A stretch of DNA of 64,000 nt, taken from positions 563,234-627,233 of the forward strand of contig NZ_KZ614146.1 in NCBI RefSeq assembly GCF_002886185.1, written 5' to 3'. Below are positions 1-8,464 of the stretch, piece after piece. Origin of the DNA: Salipaludibacillus neizhouensis (GTDB lineage Bacteria; Bacillota; Bacilli; Bacillales; Salisediminibacteriaceae). The notes beneath the pieces are model-generated. The model made no database searches, had not been told where the DNA came from, and worked only from the letters and a program-made list of their open reading frames with translations. Every line of letters starts with the position of its first letter. Positions within the stretch are counted from its first letter, which is position 1. Made by a program: the position numbers and the translations under genes.

Positions 1-914
1 TGCTTGTATGTATGATCATCCTCGTAGGTTTAATCGGCTACTCTATGAGTGATCGACGTGACTTGTCTTGGCCGGAGCAATTCGTTCAAGATACAGTCGG
101 CTGGGTACAGTCCGCGTTTTCAGGACCCTCACATATAGCAGCGGGGTTCTTTGAGAGCGTGAGTGATATGAGAAATCTTTATGAAGAGAACCAAGTATTA
201 AAATCACATTTAGACGAGTACGCGACAATTCAAGTAGAAGTAAATGAACTTCGAAGACGGAACGATGAACTTGAAGGTGCAATAGATCTAAAAGAAGATT
301 ATGATTTGATGGATTACACGGTGCGGTCCGCACTTGTTATCCAGCGTTCTCCTGATCGCTGGAATGAGCAGGTAGGGATTAACAAAGGTGCACAAAATGG
401 GATCGAAGAAAATATGGCTGTCATTACTTCTGAAGGTTTGATTGGTAAAATCGATCAAGTTTCGCAATTTTCTTCAACGATCCAACTTTTAAGTGATCAG
501 GATATATTAAACCGAATTTCAGCAACGGTTGATGCAGATGAAGCAGTTCAAGGTTTTATTGAAGGTATAGATCCGGAAACAGGCTATTTACAATTCACTA
601 AAATTAATATTGATGTAGAGCTTGAAAATGGTCAAACAGTGGTTACCTCAGGTTTAGGTGGTGTTTTTCCGCGTAATCTTCAAATAGGTGAAATTGTAGA
701 CTATGAGTATGATGAATTTGGTTTAACTCAAACAGCCTATGTTGAACCGTCTGCTGATTTTTATCAGTTGGATTATGTCATGGTCGTTGAAAGAAGTGCG
801 GATAAATTAGAGGAAGACATTGATCCAGATGCTGAAGGCTTCGGTGAATCTGAGAACGAGGATAATGCGGATAGTGAAGAGAGTAATAATGAGTCCGGAG
901 ACGAAGACTCATGA
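1..914 (+). CDS. mreC: Rod shape-determining protein MreC (5' end outside window)
   Basis: Membrane-anchored organiser of the lateral-wall elongasome, working with MreB, MreD and penicillin-binding proteins. The frame is open to the first base and enters the window inside the N-terminal membrane helix (LVCMIILVGLIGYSM), so the true start lies upstream and the ATG at 12 is internal. After the helix come a coiled-coil stretch (about residues 55-90 of the visible part) and the two-lobed beta domain (RSPDRWNEQVGINKGAQNGI to VMVVERSA). An Asp/Glu/Ser/Asn-rich tail of about 35 residues ends the protein and is longer and more acidic than usual, which fits a halophile. The stop overlaps the mreD start (ATGA), so the two are translationally coupled. 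Confidence 0.95.
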   Translation, partial: LVCMIILVGLIGYSMSDRRDLSWPEQFVQDTVGWVQSAFSGPSHIAAGFFESVSDMRNLYEENQVLKSHLDEYATIQVEVNELRRRNDELEGAIDLKEDYDLMDYTVRSALVIQRSPDRWNEQVGINKGAQNGIEENMAVITSEGLIGKIDQVSQFSSTIQLLSDQDILNRISATVDADEAVQGFIEGIDPETGYLQFTKINIDVELENGQTVVTSGLGGVFPRNLQIGEIVDYEYDEFGLTQTAYVEPSADFYQLDYVMVVERSADKLEEDIDPDAEGFGESENEDNADSEESNNESGDEDS

Positions 915-1438
915 TGATAAGAGTCTCGTTGTTTCTCGTTTTGTTTTTTTTATTTATTGTAGAAGGTACTGTTTACCAAATTTTTGCTCCTAATGCTGGT
1001 GAATTTGATTATCAGGTAATCCCTCGTTGGATGTTTATGTTGATTTTATTTGCCGGAATTTTTCGAGGAAGAGCAAATGGGCTCTTTTATGCCGTTATAT
1101 TTGGTGTGATTTATGATATCGTTTATTCTTCCACTTTAGGAATTTATACTTTTGGAATGGGTGTTATTGTCTATTTACTTTCTATTTCCATTCCGTTTTT
1201 TAAAAGAAATTTGTCGATGACAATCATCATTGTCATTGTTGGAGTTGGCTTATTAGAATACTATGTGTACGGAATGATGATTCTACTTGGCTTAACAGAA
1301 ATGTCGAATGATGAGTTTCTCTCGGTCCGCTTTTTACCAACACTATTGATGAATTTGATCGTATTGGCTGTTGTAGCTTATCCTTTACGAATAGGTTTTC
1401 TATATTTGGAAAAAAGATTGGGAGAATTAAATGACTAA
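911..1438 (+). CDS. mreD: Rod shape-determining protein MreD
   Basis: Integral membrane partner of MreC in cell elongation. The 175-residue protein is almost entirely hydrophobic with about five to six membrane segments and the family's usual length. The start ATG overlaps the mreC stop, and minC follows after about 45 bases, giving the standard mreC-mreD-minC order of Bacillaceae. The assignment rests on length, topology and position, since MreD sequences are poorly conserved. Confidence 0.92.
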   Translation: MMIRVSLFLVLFFLFIVEGTVYQIFAPNAGEFDYQVIPRWMFMLILFAGIFRGRANGLFYAVIFGVIYDIVYSSTLGIYTFGMGVIVYLLSISIPFFKRNLSMTIIIVIVGVGLLEYYVYGMMILLGLTEMSNDEFLSVRFLPTLLMNLIVLAVVAYPLRIGFLYLEKRLGELND

Positions 1439-1483
1439 GAATTCTAGGGTTCTTGATTCTAGTTTTAGGAGGTGACAGGCGCA

Positions 1484-2164
1484 ATGCCCAATACAAGCAA
1501 GAAACAATTTGTCGTTATTAAAGGTACAAAAGATGGGTTAACATTCTTACTTGACGATCAATGCACTTTAGATCATTTAAAGGAAGAATTAAAGGACAAA
1601 CTATCTGAGCGGCCTGAAACCTTGTCGCCTTCTCAAGGACCTATTAAGGCGAAAATCGTTATTGGTACACGTTATTTGAATCTTGAACAAGAAAAAGAGT
1701 TAGAGAGTCTTTTTTCGCAGGAAATGAACGTGAGAATCGAAGCGATTGAATCAGAAGTTATTTCAAAAGTAAAAGCAGAAGAAATTAGACAGTTGCAACA
1801 AATAAATCGCATAGTAACCGTTGTTAGATCTGGCCAGGTATTAGAAGTTAAAGGGGACCTCCTTTTAATAGGGGACGTTAACCCTGGTGCTACTGTAAAG
1901 GCAACAGGAAGTATATACATAATGGGGAAATTACGGGGAATTGCTCATGCGGGTTATTTAGGAGAAGATCAAGCTGTCATTTGTGCATCTACAATGGAAC
2001 CAACGCAATTAAGAGTGGCTTCTATTATCCGCAGACCTCCTGAGGATGACGAAGAACTACAGAGCAATATTGAATGTGCGTATGTCAATGATGATAAAGA
2101 AATGGTATTGGATAAATTATTAAAACTAAGAAAGATTCGTCCTACATTATCCATGGATATTTAA
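1484..2164 (+). CDS. minC: Septum site-determining protein MinC
   Basis: Inhibitor of FtsZ polymerisation that blocks division near the poles; it is activated and recruited to the membrane by MinD. The start is the ATG at 1484, 8 bases after a perfect AGGAGGTGA ribosome site at 1467-1475; the GTG at 1472 lies inside that site and is rejected. The 226-residue product has an N-terminal FtsZ-binding half and a C-terminal beta-helix recognisable by GDVNPGATVKATGSI and GKLRGIAHAG, the MinD-binding face. minD follows after 176 bases. Confidence 0.95.
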   Translation: MPNTSKKQFVVIKGTKDGLTFLLDDQCTLDHLKEELKDKLSERPETLSPSQGPIKAKIVIGTRYLNLEQEKELESLFSQEMNVRIEAIESEVISKVKAEEIRQLQQINRIVTVVRSGQVLEVKGDLLLIGDVNPGATVKATGSIYIMGKLRGIAHAGYLGEDQAVICASTMEPTQLRVASIIRRPPEDDEELQSNIECAYVNDDKEMVLDKLLKLRKIRPTLSMDI

Positions 2165-2340
2165 AAGAATACTAGTAGTGACTTTGTGGAAGATTGCTAG
2201 GGTGATACGAACTTCAGCACGATCATATGAGGAAATAGCTTTATAAACGAACCGCCGTACGTGTTGTTGATACTTTAATAGATATTAATGGTAGAATGAA
2301 ATAAAGGGGAAAAGATTGTTTTAAGAAAGGGGAGAATAAA

Positions 2341-3141
2341 GTGGGAGAAGCGATTGTAATTACATCAGGTAAGGGTGGTGTAGGTAAAACTACAACTACT
2401 GCCAATATAGGAACAGCCCTTGCACTTTCCGGGAAAAAAGTATGTTTAATTGATACTGATATAGGCCTTCGAAACCTTGACGTTGTCATGGGATTAGAAA
2501 ATCGGATCATTTATGACCTGGTAGATGTTGTTCAAGGTAACTGTCGAATTAAGCAAGCACTAATTAAGGATAAACGATTCGAGCACCTTTATCTCCTCCC
2601 TGCAGCCCAAACAAAAGATAAAACTTCTGTGGAACCAGAACAGGTTAAAGAAATCGTGGACGAGCTTAAGCAGGATTATGACTATATATTAATTGATTGT
2701 CCGGCAGGGATTGAACAAGGTTTTAAAAATGCAGTTTCTGGAGCAGACAAGGCTATAGTTGTAACGACACCGGAAATATCTTCTGTTCGCGATGCAGATC
2801 GTATTATAGGCCTTTTGGAAAAAGAAGAGGGCGTTGCTGCTCCAAAGTTAGTGATAAACCGTATTCGCAGGCATATGATGAAAAACGGAGATGCTATGGA
2901 TGTGGAAGAAATAGTATCCATTTTAGCTATCGATTTGCTCGGGATTGTTGTAGATGACGACGACGTTATAAAAGCATCTAATAAAGGGGAACCAATTGCC
3001 CTAGATCCTACGAGTAAAGCTTCTATTGCCTATCGGAATATAGGTCGCCGTATAAATGGGGAAACCGTACCACTTATGTCTTTAGAAGATAAAGATGGTG
3101 TATTTAAGAAAATGAAAAAATTCCTCGGTATGAGAGGATAA
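2341..3141 (+). CDS. minD: Septum site-determining ATPase MinD
   Basis: ParA/MinD-family ATPase that binds the membrane as an ATP dimer and carries MinC to it. It has a deviant Walker A motif GKGGVGKTTT at about residues 10-19, the DTDIGLRNLD switch region and a C-terminal amphipathic helix (FKKMKKFLGMRG) serving as the membrane-targeting sequence. Start is GTG at 2341 after AGAAAGGGGAG. At 266 residues it matches the family. A terminator follows at about 3175, so minD closes the mre-min operon here, whereas in B. subtilis spoIVFA lies directly downstream. Confidence 0.96.
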   Translation: MGEAIVITSGKGGVGKTTTTANIGTALALSGKKVCLIDTDIGLRNLDVVMGLENRIIYDLVDVVQGNCRIKQALIKDKRFEHLYLLPAAQTKDKTSVEPEQVKEIVDELKQDYDYILIDCPAGIEQGFKNAVSGADKAIVVTTPEISSVRDADRIIGLLEKEEGVAAPKLVINRIRRHMMKNGDAMDVEEIVSILAIDLLGIVVDDDDVIKASNKGEPIALDPTSKASIAYRNIGRRINGETVPLMSLEDKDGVFKKMKKFLGMRG

Positions 3142-3174
3142 ATACGAACAAGCACAACAGTCAATTGTTGTTGC

Positions 3175-3207
3175 AGGCTACGGGGAAATTCTCCTTGGCC
3201 TTTTTTT
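3175..3207 (+). terminator. Intrinsic terminator after minD
   Basis: The arms AGGC/GCCT and GGGGA/TCTCC form an interrupted stem followed by a run of seven T. It lies 33 bases after the minD stop and separates the mre-min operon from the ytxH-like gene. Confidence 0.7.
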
Positions 3208-3246
3208 GCGTTTGATGGGATGAAAATTAATTTCTCCTAAAACATA

Positions 3247-3273
3247 GTTTAATAACCGGCGAACTGTGGAAAA
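3247..3273 (+). promoter_or_regulatory. Possible sigma-B promoter of the ytxH-like gene
   Basis: GTTTAA at 3247-3252 and GGAAAA at 3268-3273 are separated by 15 bases. This resembles the sigma-B consensus (GTTTAA, 12-15 bases, GGGWAW), though one G of the -10 element is missing. The downstream gene is of the YtxH general-stress type, which makes general-stress control plausible. Confidence 0.45.
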
Positions 3274-3345
3274 GAAAAATAAGAGTCACCAACTAATTAG
3301 ACGGATCTTTATTATTAAAAAATATATGAAAGAGGAGAGATAACA

Positions 3346-3849
3346 TTGACTAGTGAAAAGTATACAAAGCATAATGAGCAAGAAAACGGAGTAGGTAGCA
3401 AGATAATGACTGGAATGGCGGTAGGAGCATTAGCTGGAGCCGCAGTAGTGATGTTTGATTCAAATTCTCGTTCAAAGGTTATGAGAAGTGCGGGCCAAGC
3501 AAAAGATTCTGTCGTCAAAATGAGTAGTGATGTGAAAGCAGACCCAACTGCGGCGAAGGATCAAATGATGGAACGTATTCAGAATGCAACTGTTGTTTTA
3601 AAGGAAGCAGTAGGGGATCTTCAGAAAATTAATAACAAGGCAAATGAAGAAGTCGTTGAACAGGTAAATGATGTAAAAAAAGATGCTCAGGATATTATCT
3701 CCTCTGCCAAGGAGACAGGAGAAGATCTTAAGGATGTGGGCTCAAAAGCAGTCGAAGCAAAAGATGAGCTAGTTAACAATTCCGGCACGGAGGAAGCCTC
3801 CGAAGAAAACACCAAGGAAGGGAACACCATTACAAACCGTCCTGTTTAA
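3346..3849 (+). CDS. YtxH-family general stress protein
   Basis: Small envelope protein of the YtxH type. Residues about 17-36 form a Gly/Ala-rich membrane segment (KIMTGMAVGALAGAAVVM) and the rest is a charged, alanine-rich helical domain with heptad-like spacing (KDSVVKMSSDVKADP to KEAVGDLQKINNKA), ending in an acidic tail. Start is TTG at 3346, about 5 bases after AGAGGAGAGA; no upstream alternative has a site. The function of the family is unknown, though B. subtilis ytxH belongs to stress regulons. The gene stands alone between two terminators and, with the DUF421 gene, interrupts the usual minD-spoIVFA adjacency. Confidence 0.75.
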   Translation: MTSEKYTKHNEQENGVGSKIMTGMAVGALAGAAVVMFDSNSRSKVMRSAGQAKDSVVKMSSDVKADPTAAKDQMMERIQNATVVLKEAVGDLQKINNKANEEVVEQVNDVKKDAQDIISSAKETGEDLKDVGSKAVEAKDELVNNSGTEEASEENTKEGNTITNRPV

Positions 3850-3897
3850 TACGACTCACAGAAACGAGTATAATAGTTATAGTAAAGAACAAAAAGT

Positions 3898-3927
3898 AAC
3901 CCTTTCCTAATTCGGAAAGGGTTTTTT
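3898..3927 (+). terminator. Intrinsic terminator after the ytxH-like gene
   Basis: A perfect stem CCCTTTCC/GGAAAGGG (3900-3907 with 3914-3921) and a six-base loop are followed by six T. The sequence right after the T run (3928 onward) is a repeated element. Confidence 0.85.
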
Positions 3928-3963
3928 CCATATAATGGGGGGTCTGACCCCTTTATATGACAG
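3914..3963. repeat. Terminator-linked GGGGTCTGACCCC repeat, copy 1
   Basis: The second arm of the terminator, its T run and then CCATATAATGGGGGGTCTGA form a block that recurs at 4747-4785. The core is palindromic: ATATAA-GGGGT on the left pairs with ACCCC-TTTATAT on the right. The two copies flank the DUF421 gene. Confidence 0.7.
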
Positions 3964-4038
3964 GTAAATCCTCAGATATATCAAGAGAATAATGCAGTTA
4001 GTTCACCTGATCACATTACCCAGTTTTAGAAGATATCC

Positions 4039-4545
4039 TTATTTTTCAAGGTCTTTTAACATAGTTTCCTCTACTTGTTCTTGCTTTTGAATAACGGATA
4101 ATGAACCATCTGTTTCCAATACAACGGCATGGATATCATCAAAAGCTGCTTTCCCATTCGATCGCAACGCCTGTTTTATTTCATCTTTATTGATGCGTTC
4201 TTTCTTCATTGCTTTGGAATTGAATTCATTATTGTAAAATAAAAGTCTAGGCTCTCCTTTGATCATTTCATTAAATGCAGCAAAACGAACGGACATCCAG
4301 GTTATTATAAACTGAAAAAGGATTAGCATTCCTAGTCCAACGATACCTTCTACATAGGAAACATTTTCACTTAACAGAATAGTTGCAACTGTGGAACCGA
4401 GTGCAATAGTTATAATAAAATCAAACATATTCATTTTCGACAAGGTGCGTTTGCCAGATATTCTCAGCATTATTATAAGAACAGGATATGTGCAAACTGC
4501 AATGACAACGGTCCTGAAAACCCCTTCCCAATCATCAAAAAACAC
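4039..4545 (-). CDS. DUF421 / YetF-like membrane protein
   Basis: Member of the DUF421 (YetF/YrbG/YkjA) family. Three membrane helices fill the first 90 residues, including the family's conserved ISGKRTLSKMNMFDFIITIALGS region; a small soluble domain follows (GEPRLLFYNNEF to DIHAVVLETDGSLSV). The GTG at 4543-4545 lies 8 bases after AGGAG and is preferred to the GTG at 4554, which touches that site. The product has about 168 residues, a little short for the family. It runs against the surrounding genes and sits between two copies of a short repeat. Its cellular role is unknown; in other Bacilli some family members affect spores or the envelope. Confidence 0.8.
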   Translation of the reverse strand: MFFDDWEGVFRTVVIAVCTYPVLIIMLRISGKRTLSKMNMFDFIITIALGSTVATILLSENVSYVEGIVGLGMLILFQFIITWMSVRFAAFNEMIKGEPRLLFYNNEFNSKAMKKERINKDEIKQALRSNGKAAFDDIHAVVLETDGSLSVIQKQEQVEETMLKDLEK

Positions 4546-4733
4546 TTCTTTCACTCCTAACTTTTTTCTTATTTATTTTTCTCTCTCTTATAGATATTCA
4601 CCAATGGATCATTTATAAAACGTTACATAGCCTCATTATTTATCGTGAGACTAGAAGAATATTAGTGTTTTGGCAAAATCACATTTTATTAATAAACGAA
4701 TAAACTAATACTACCCCCTTATATTTATATATC

Positions 4734-4785
4734 GCCCTTTCCCCCAGGAAAGGGCCTTTTTCCATATAATGGGGGGTCTGACCCT
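4734..4785 (+). repeat. Orphan terminator plus GGGGTCTGACCC repeat, copy 2
   Basis: The hairpin GCCCTTTCC/GGAAAGGGC (4734-4742 with 4747-4755) has a T run and is followed by CCATATAATGGGGGGTCTGA, the same block as at 3914-3963. No plus-strand gene ends just upstream, so this terminator has no obvious client. The 385 bases between the DUF421 start and spoIVFA (4555-4939) hold only this element and a short CCCCTTTTGG-type run at about 4782-4815. Confidence 0.65.
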
Positions 4786-4939
4786 TTTGGACTGCCCCTT
4801 TTTGGACCCCTTTTGGGAAACGTTGTTACTTCGTAATTTTCGCATATTGGTTTGCATTGCTTTTTCTTTGAGTTCTATCGGTCTTGGACAAGGCATAGAA
4901 ATACAGTACAACGAATCTTTGGACAAGGAAGGGAAGCCT

Positions 4940-5776
4940 ATGAATCAAAAAGTCGCAAAGCTAAAACGAGAAATGGATGCGAAAAGAAGACAGCGTACCT
5001 ATGATAGAACTCCCGAGAAAATAAAGCAGCGAGTTAGAAGTGACGGCAGACCTATTTATGATATAAAGCATGATGAGGAAAGAGAAGATACGGTATATTC
5101 TTTTGATCACGATAGCAAGGGACTTTATGAACCGAAACAAAAGCAAGAGCCTCTATTTAGGAAAGATACATTTTTTATGCAAATATTAGCTAGCATATGC
5201 CTCTTCTTAGGTGTGAGTATTTTATTTCATACGAATGCAACTTTTCTTGAAGTACCGAAACAATATATTCAGACGTCCTTTCAGGAGGAATTTGAATTCG
5301 ATCAAGTTGCGATATGGTACGAAGAGATGTTTGGCAGACCAATTGCATTATTACCTACTCAAATGGAAACTGTAGCCCCAGGAGACATGGATTCTGAGGA
5401 GGAACAATTAGAGCAATTCGCATTACCAGCAACCGGAAAAATTCGAGAATCATTTGAAGAAAACGGCAGAGGAATTTATGTTGAAACTGAAATGGAAGAA
5501 TCTGTGGAAGCTGTTAAGAGTGGATTAGTCCGGTTTATTGGGGAAGATGAAGAGGGTGAGTGGGGGAAAGTTGTTGTTGTTCGCCACTATGATGGAGGAG
5601 AATCCTGGTACGGAATGCTGGATGATATCCATGTTAACTTGTACGATTATGTTGATAGCGGTGAAGTACTTGCCAGTGTTTCTCCTAATGATGAAGAATC
5701 TGTCGGCGTCTACTACTTTGCCCTGAAAGAAGGCGATTCGTTTATAGACCCAATTGAAGTGATCACACTTGATTGA
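4940..5776 (+). CDS. spoIVFA: Stage IV sporulation protein FA
   Basis: Regulator that holds and restrains the SpoIVFB intramembrane protease in the outer forespore membrane until a forespore signal arrives. The ATG at 4940 follows AAGGAAGGG at 4926-4934; the open frame continues upstream to 4769, but that part runs through repeat sequence. The 278-residue product has a basic N-terminal cytoplasmic segment (about 1-80), one membrane helix (FFMQILASICLFLGVSILF, about 80-100) and a C-terminal LytM/M23-like domain (about 160-275) without a metal-binding HxH, as expected. It overlaps spoIVFB by 8 bases, giving coupling. Confidence 0.9.
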   Translation: MNQKVAKLKREMDAKRRQRTYDRTPEKIKQRVRSDGRPIYDIKHDEEREDTVYSFDHDSKGLYEPKQKQEPLFRKDTFFMQILASICLFLGVSILFHTNATFLEVPKQYIQTSFQEEFEFDQVAIWYEEMFGRPIALLPTQMETVAPGDMDSEEEQLEQFALPATGKIRESFEENGRGIYVETEMEESVEAVKSGLVRFIGEDEEGEWGKVVVVRHYDGGESWYGMLDDIHVNLYDYVDSGEVLASVSPNDEESVGVYYFALKEGDSFIDPIEVITLD

Positions 5777-6608
5777 TTTTATCCGAAAAATAACCATCCA
5801 TCCTGTTCTTTGGGTCATCCTTGGGATTGGAGGAATGACAGGGCTTTTCAAAGAGATATTAATGATTCTTATTATTGTTTTTATCCATGAATTAGGACAT
5901 AGTCTTGTTGCCTTGCGATTTGGATGGAGGATACGTAAAATTACCCTTTTACCCTTTGGTGGCATGGCTGAAATGGATGAATACGGGAATCGACCCGCGA
6001 AAGAAGAAATTCTCGTTACTATTGCTGGACCTATCCAGCATATATGGCTTATTGGCATTAGTTATTTACTTGTCACAACACCGGTTTGGTCGGAAGGCGA
6101 CCACCGGCTGTTTTTATTTCATAATTTAACTATTTTGGCATTTAATCTTCTTCCAGTTTTACCTTTGGATGGGGGGAAATTGATTTTTACCCTCACAAGT
6201 ATGTTTCTTCCTTTTCAAAAATCCTATGATAGAAGCTTTGGCTTGTCAGTTTTTTTACTTATAAATCTAACGTGTATCAGCCTTCTGATTCTTCCATTTC
6301 ATTTGAATTTAATCGTCATTATTTGTTTTATCTGGGTGCAGCATTACTTAGAATGGCGACAAAGACATTACCACTTTCTTCGTTTTATCTTAGAAAGGAA
6401 CTCCTCTAAGCAAGTAAGGGAGATCCAATTGATGCAAGTTTCTTCCGGGTTAACGGTTGCTCAGGCGATTCAGAAGATTTACCGAGAAAAAGAATTAATT
6501 TTCTATTTTAAAAAGGGGAATGAAGTTGTTCAAGTAAATGAAAAAAAACTTCTCCAGGCGTATTTTCAACGAAATGCTCGTGGAGTAGCTATTTCTCACT
6601 TAGCTTAA
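5769..6608 (+). CDS. spoIVFB: Stage IV sporulation protein FB (site-2 protease)
   Basis: Intramembrane zinc protease that cleaves pro-sigma-K in the mother cell. The zinc motif HELGH is at residues 40-44, and the third ligand region, LLPVLPLDGGKL with Asp134, matches the family's NPDG motif. Several membrane helices cover residues 10-195, and a degenerate CBS-like domain occupies the C-terminal 75 residues, the ATP-sensing part of the family. Start is TTG at 5769, overlapping the spoIVFA stop. At 279 residues it is close to the B. subtilis protein. Its presence shows that the organism sporulates. Confidence 0.95.
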   Translation: MIDFIRKITIHPVLWVILGIGGMTGLFKEILMILIIVFIHELGHSLVALRFGWRIRKITLLPFGGMAEMDEYGNRPAKEEILVTIAGPIQHIWLIGISYLLVTTPVWSEGDHRLFLFHNLTILAFNLLPVLPLDGGKLIFTLTSMFLPFQKSYDRSFGLSVFLLINLTCISLLILPFHLNLIVIICFIWVQHYLEWRQRHYHFLRFILERNSSKQVREIQLMQVSSGLTVAQAIQKIYREKELIFYFKKGNEVVQVNEKKLLQAYFQRNARGVAISHLA

Positions 6609-6671
6609 ATATGGGAACAAATCTAAATGCTATCACTTTTAATCCAGCATCTATTTCGTTGTTCAAGTCCC

Positions 6672-6701
6672 TTGCACTTTTCTTATCAAAACAATTATAA
6701 T
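6672..6701 (+). promoter_or_regulatory. Sigma-A promoter of the RNase E/G gene
   Basis: TTGCAC at 6672-6677 and a perfect TATAAT at 6696-6701 are separated by 18 bases. The ATG at 6700 lies inside the -10 box and so cannot be translated from this transcript. Confidence 0.7.
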
Positions 6702-6747
6702 GAGCCCAGGAAGCACGAGATTTAAGATAGAATGGGGTCATGCTAAC

Positions 6748-8253
6748 GTGCGAAAAATTATCATTCATCGTTATTCAACAGGAGTTAGGGGAGCCGTTCT
6801 AGAACAGGGAACAGTTGTAGAATGGTTAATTGATCAAGAAATTGAGGGAGATATTCCTCCGGGAGTAATTATCCAAGGGAAAGTAATCGATATTCTACCC
6901 GGTATGGATGCAGCTTTTATAGATATAGGTGCTGAAAAAAATGGTTTTCTTTTAAAAAAAGAACTAGTAGATTATCAGCAGAAGAAAAATGAAAATAATA
7001 ATCAGCCTGTTTCCGTCTCGAAACCAATTAATTCGTTGTTAACAAAAGGGCAACGCGTTATTGTTCAAGTGAAAAAAGAAGAAACTGGAACAAAAGGGGC
7101 CAAATTAACGGAGATCGTATCATTTCCCGGAAAATATATTGTGTATATGCCCCATGGTGGCTATGTAGCTGTCTCCAAGAAAATGAACGAAGATTTAAAT
7201 CGAGACACCTTCCGAGCACTTGGGCAGGCATGGATTCAGGGAAGTGAAGGGATTATTTTTCGAACATTAGCAGAGGATGCCAATCCAGAAGATGTCCGTA
7301 AAGAGTTTGAATGGTTACGCGAACAATATCACTCTTTTATCGCAAAAGGCAATGAATCGCCTAGTAAAGTGATGTATCTCTACAATGAATCTTCTATTTT
7401 TTCGCGAGTTGGTCGAGATTATTTACATGATGACGAAACGATTATCGTCGTTGACAACCGAGAGGATTATCTTCTGTTAAAAAAGCAGTTGCCTGTGGAC
7501 AAGTCCTGGAAGTTAGAATTCCATCAAGAAAAGCAGGGCATATTTAGCTATTTTGACTTGCAAACTGCTTTAGACAGGTCACTTAAACCTTTTTTGTGGT
7601 TAAGGAGCGGCGGGTCTCTTTTTATTAATTATACAGAAGCAATGACTGTCATTGATGTAAATACAGCGAAATTCACCGGAAAAAATGATCAGAAAGAGAC
7701 AGCTTTTAAAACAAACAAAGAAGCTGCAGCAGTGATTGCTGAACAATTAAGGCTACGCGATATTGGTGGCATTGTGCTTATTGACTTCATTGATATGAAA
7801 TCGGATAAGGAACAAGAAGAGATTCTTCAAGTAATTAAACGAACGTTACGAAATGATCGCACCACGACGAATGTACTTGGTTTTACAAAACTGGGACTTC
7901 TGGAAATGACAAGAAAAAAAACAAGAAAACCATTACATGAGGCATTACAAATTCCTTGCCAAACATGTGACGGAAGTGGATGGATTAAAACAAGTGAGGA
8001 ATTAACAAGAGAATTGGAAGATGAACTTTTCGCACGGCGATTCGCGATAGAGGATGCGTATTTAGTGGAAGTAGAAGATCGCATGATGGCTTTGTTAACA
8101 GCAGAGAATAAAAAGCGATTGACGCTTTTAAAACAGGTTAGTGGAAAAGAACTTTTCATGGTTCCTTCTGAAAAAGTTTCCGGGTATGAGATACGCTTAG
8201 CTGGTGATCGAGAAGAAATACAGCAACAGTGGGAGATGCGTCAGCATTCTTAA
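6748..8253 (+). CDS. rng: Ribonuclease E/G family endoribonuclease
   Basis: Single-strand-specific endoribonuclease acting in rRNA and mRNA processing. An S1 RNA-binding domain near the N-terminus (VIDILPGMDAAFIDIG, EKNGFLL) is followed by the RNase E/G catalytic domain, with the two metal-binding aspartates in MTVIDVNT and GGIVLIDFIDM. A Zn-link CxxC lies in PCQTCDGSGW. Start GTG 6748 gives MRKIIIHRYS, the usual family beginning; the ATG at 6700 overlaps the promoter. The product has about 501 residues. B. subtilis lacks this enzyme, but several halophilic and alkaliphilic Bacillaceae carry it at this spoIVFB-rplU position. Confidence 0.92.
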   Translation: MRKIIIHRYSTGVRGAVLEQGTVVEWLIDQEIEGDIPPGVIIQGKVIDILPGMDAAFIDIGAEKNGFLLKKELVDYQQKKNENNNQPVSVSKPINSLLTKGQRVIVQVKKEETGTKGAKLTEIVSFPGKYIVYMPHGGYVAVSKKMNEDLNRDTFRALGQAWIQGSEGIIFRTLAEDANPEDVRKEFEWLREQYHSFIAKGNESPSKVMYLYNESSIFSRVGRDYLHDDETIIVVDNREDYLLLKKQLPVDKSWKLEFHQEKQGIFSYFDLQTALDRSLKPFLWLRSGGSLFINYTEAMTVIDVNTAKFTGKNDQKETAFKTNKEAAAVIAEQLRLRDIGGIVLIDFIDMKSDKEQEEILQVIKRTLRNDRTTTNVLGFTKLGLLEMTRKKTRKPLHEALQIPCQTCDGSGWIKTSEELTRELEDELFARRFAIEDAYLVEVEDRMMALLTAENKKRLTLLKQVSGKELFMVPSEKVSGYEIRLAGDREEIQQQWEMRQHS

Positions 8254-8281
8254 TTAATAAACAGTAGAAATTTAAAAGAAA

Positions 8282-8430
8282 GTATAAGTTGACAGCTATC
8301 TTTACGCCACGCGTGTCAAGGGAAACCCACCTCCTTTCGAGTAGCACCTACACGCACTACGTAGGTGCTACTCGGGAGTGGCGAAAGATACGCTGTATTT
8401 AATAAAAGACAGATATGCTGTTTTTCTTAA
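8282..8430 (-). repeat. Structured dispersed repeat, copy A
   Basis: Intergenic element between the RNase gene and rplU. The central hairpin has a perfect 14-bp stem (CGAGTAGCACCTAC at 8338-8351, complement at 8361-8374) and a 9-base loop. An outer stem pairs GACAGCTATCTTTACGCCAC on the left with GTGGCGAAAGATACGCTGTA on the right almost without interruption. The terminal box AAAAGACAGATATGCTGTTTTTCTT closes the right side. Other copies are at 43263, 48844, 60483 and 63789. The element reads in the opposite orientation to copies C and E. Confidence 0.88.
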
Positions 8431-8460
8431 TTGACATAAAGATTTAAATCATGATATGAT
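8431..8460 (+). promoter_or_regulatory. Sigma-A promoter of rplU
   Basis: A perfect TTGACA at 8431-8436 and TATGAT at 8455-8460 are separated by 18 bases. It begins immediately after repeat copy A, so the repeat ends at the promoter edge. Confidence 0.8.
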
Positions 8461-8464
8461 ATCC

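Noticed and set aside
4769-4939. 57-residue N-terminal extension of SpoIVFA
   Set aside because: It runs through the GGGGTCTGACCC repeat and low-complexity CCCCTTTTGG sequence; a good ribosome site precedes ATG 4940.
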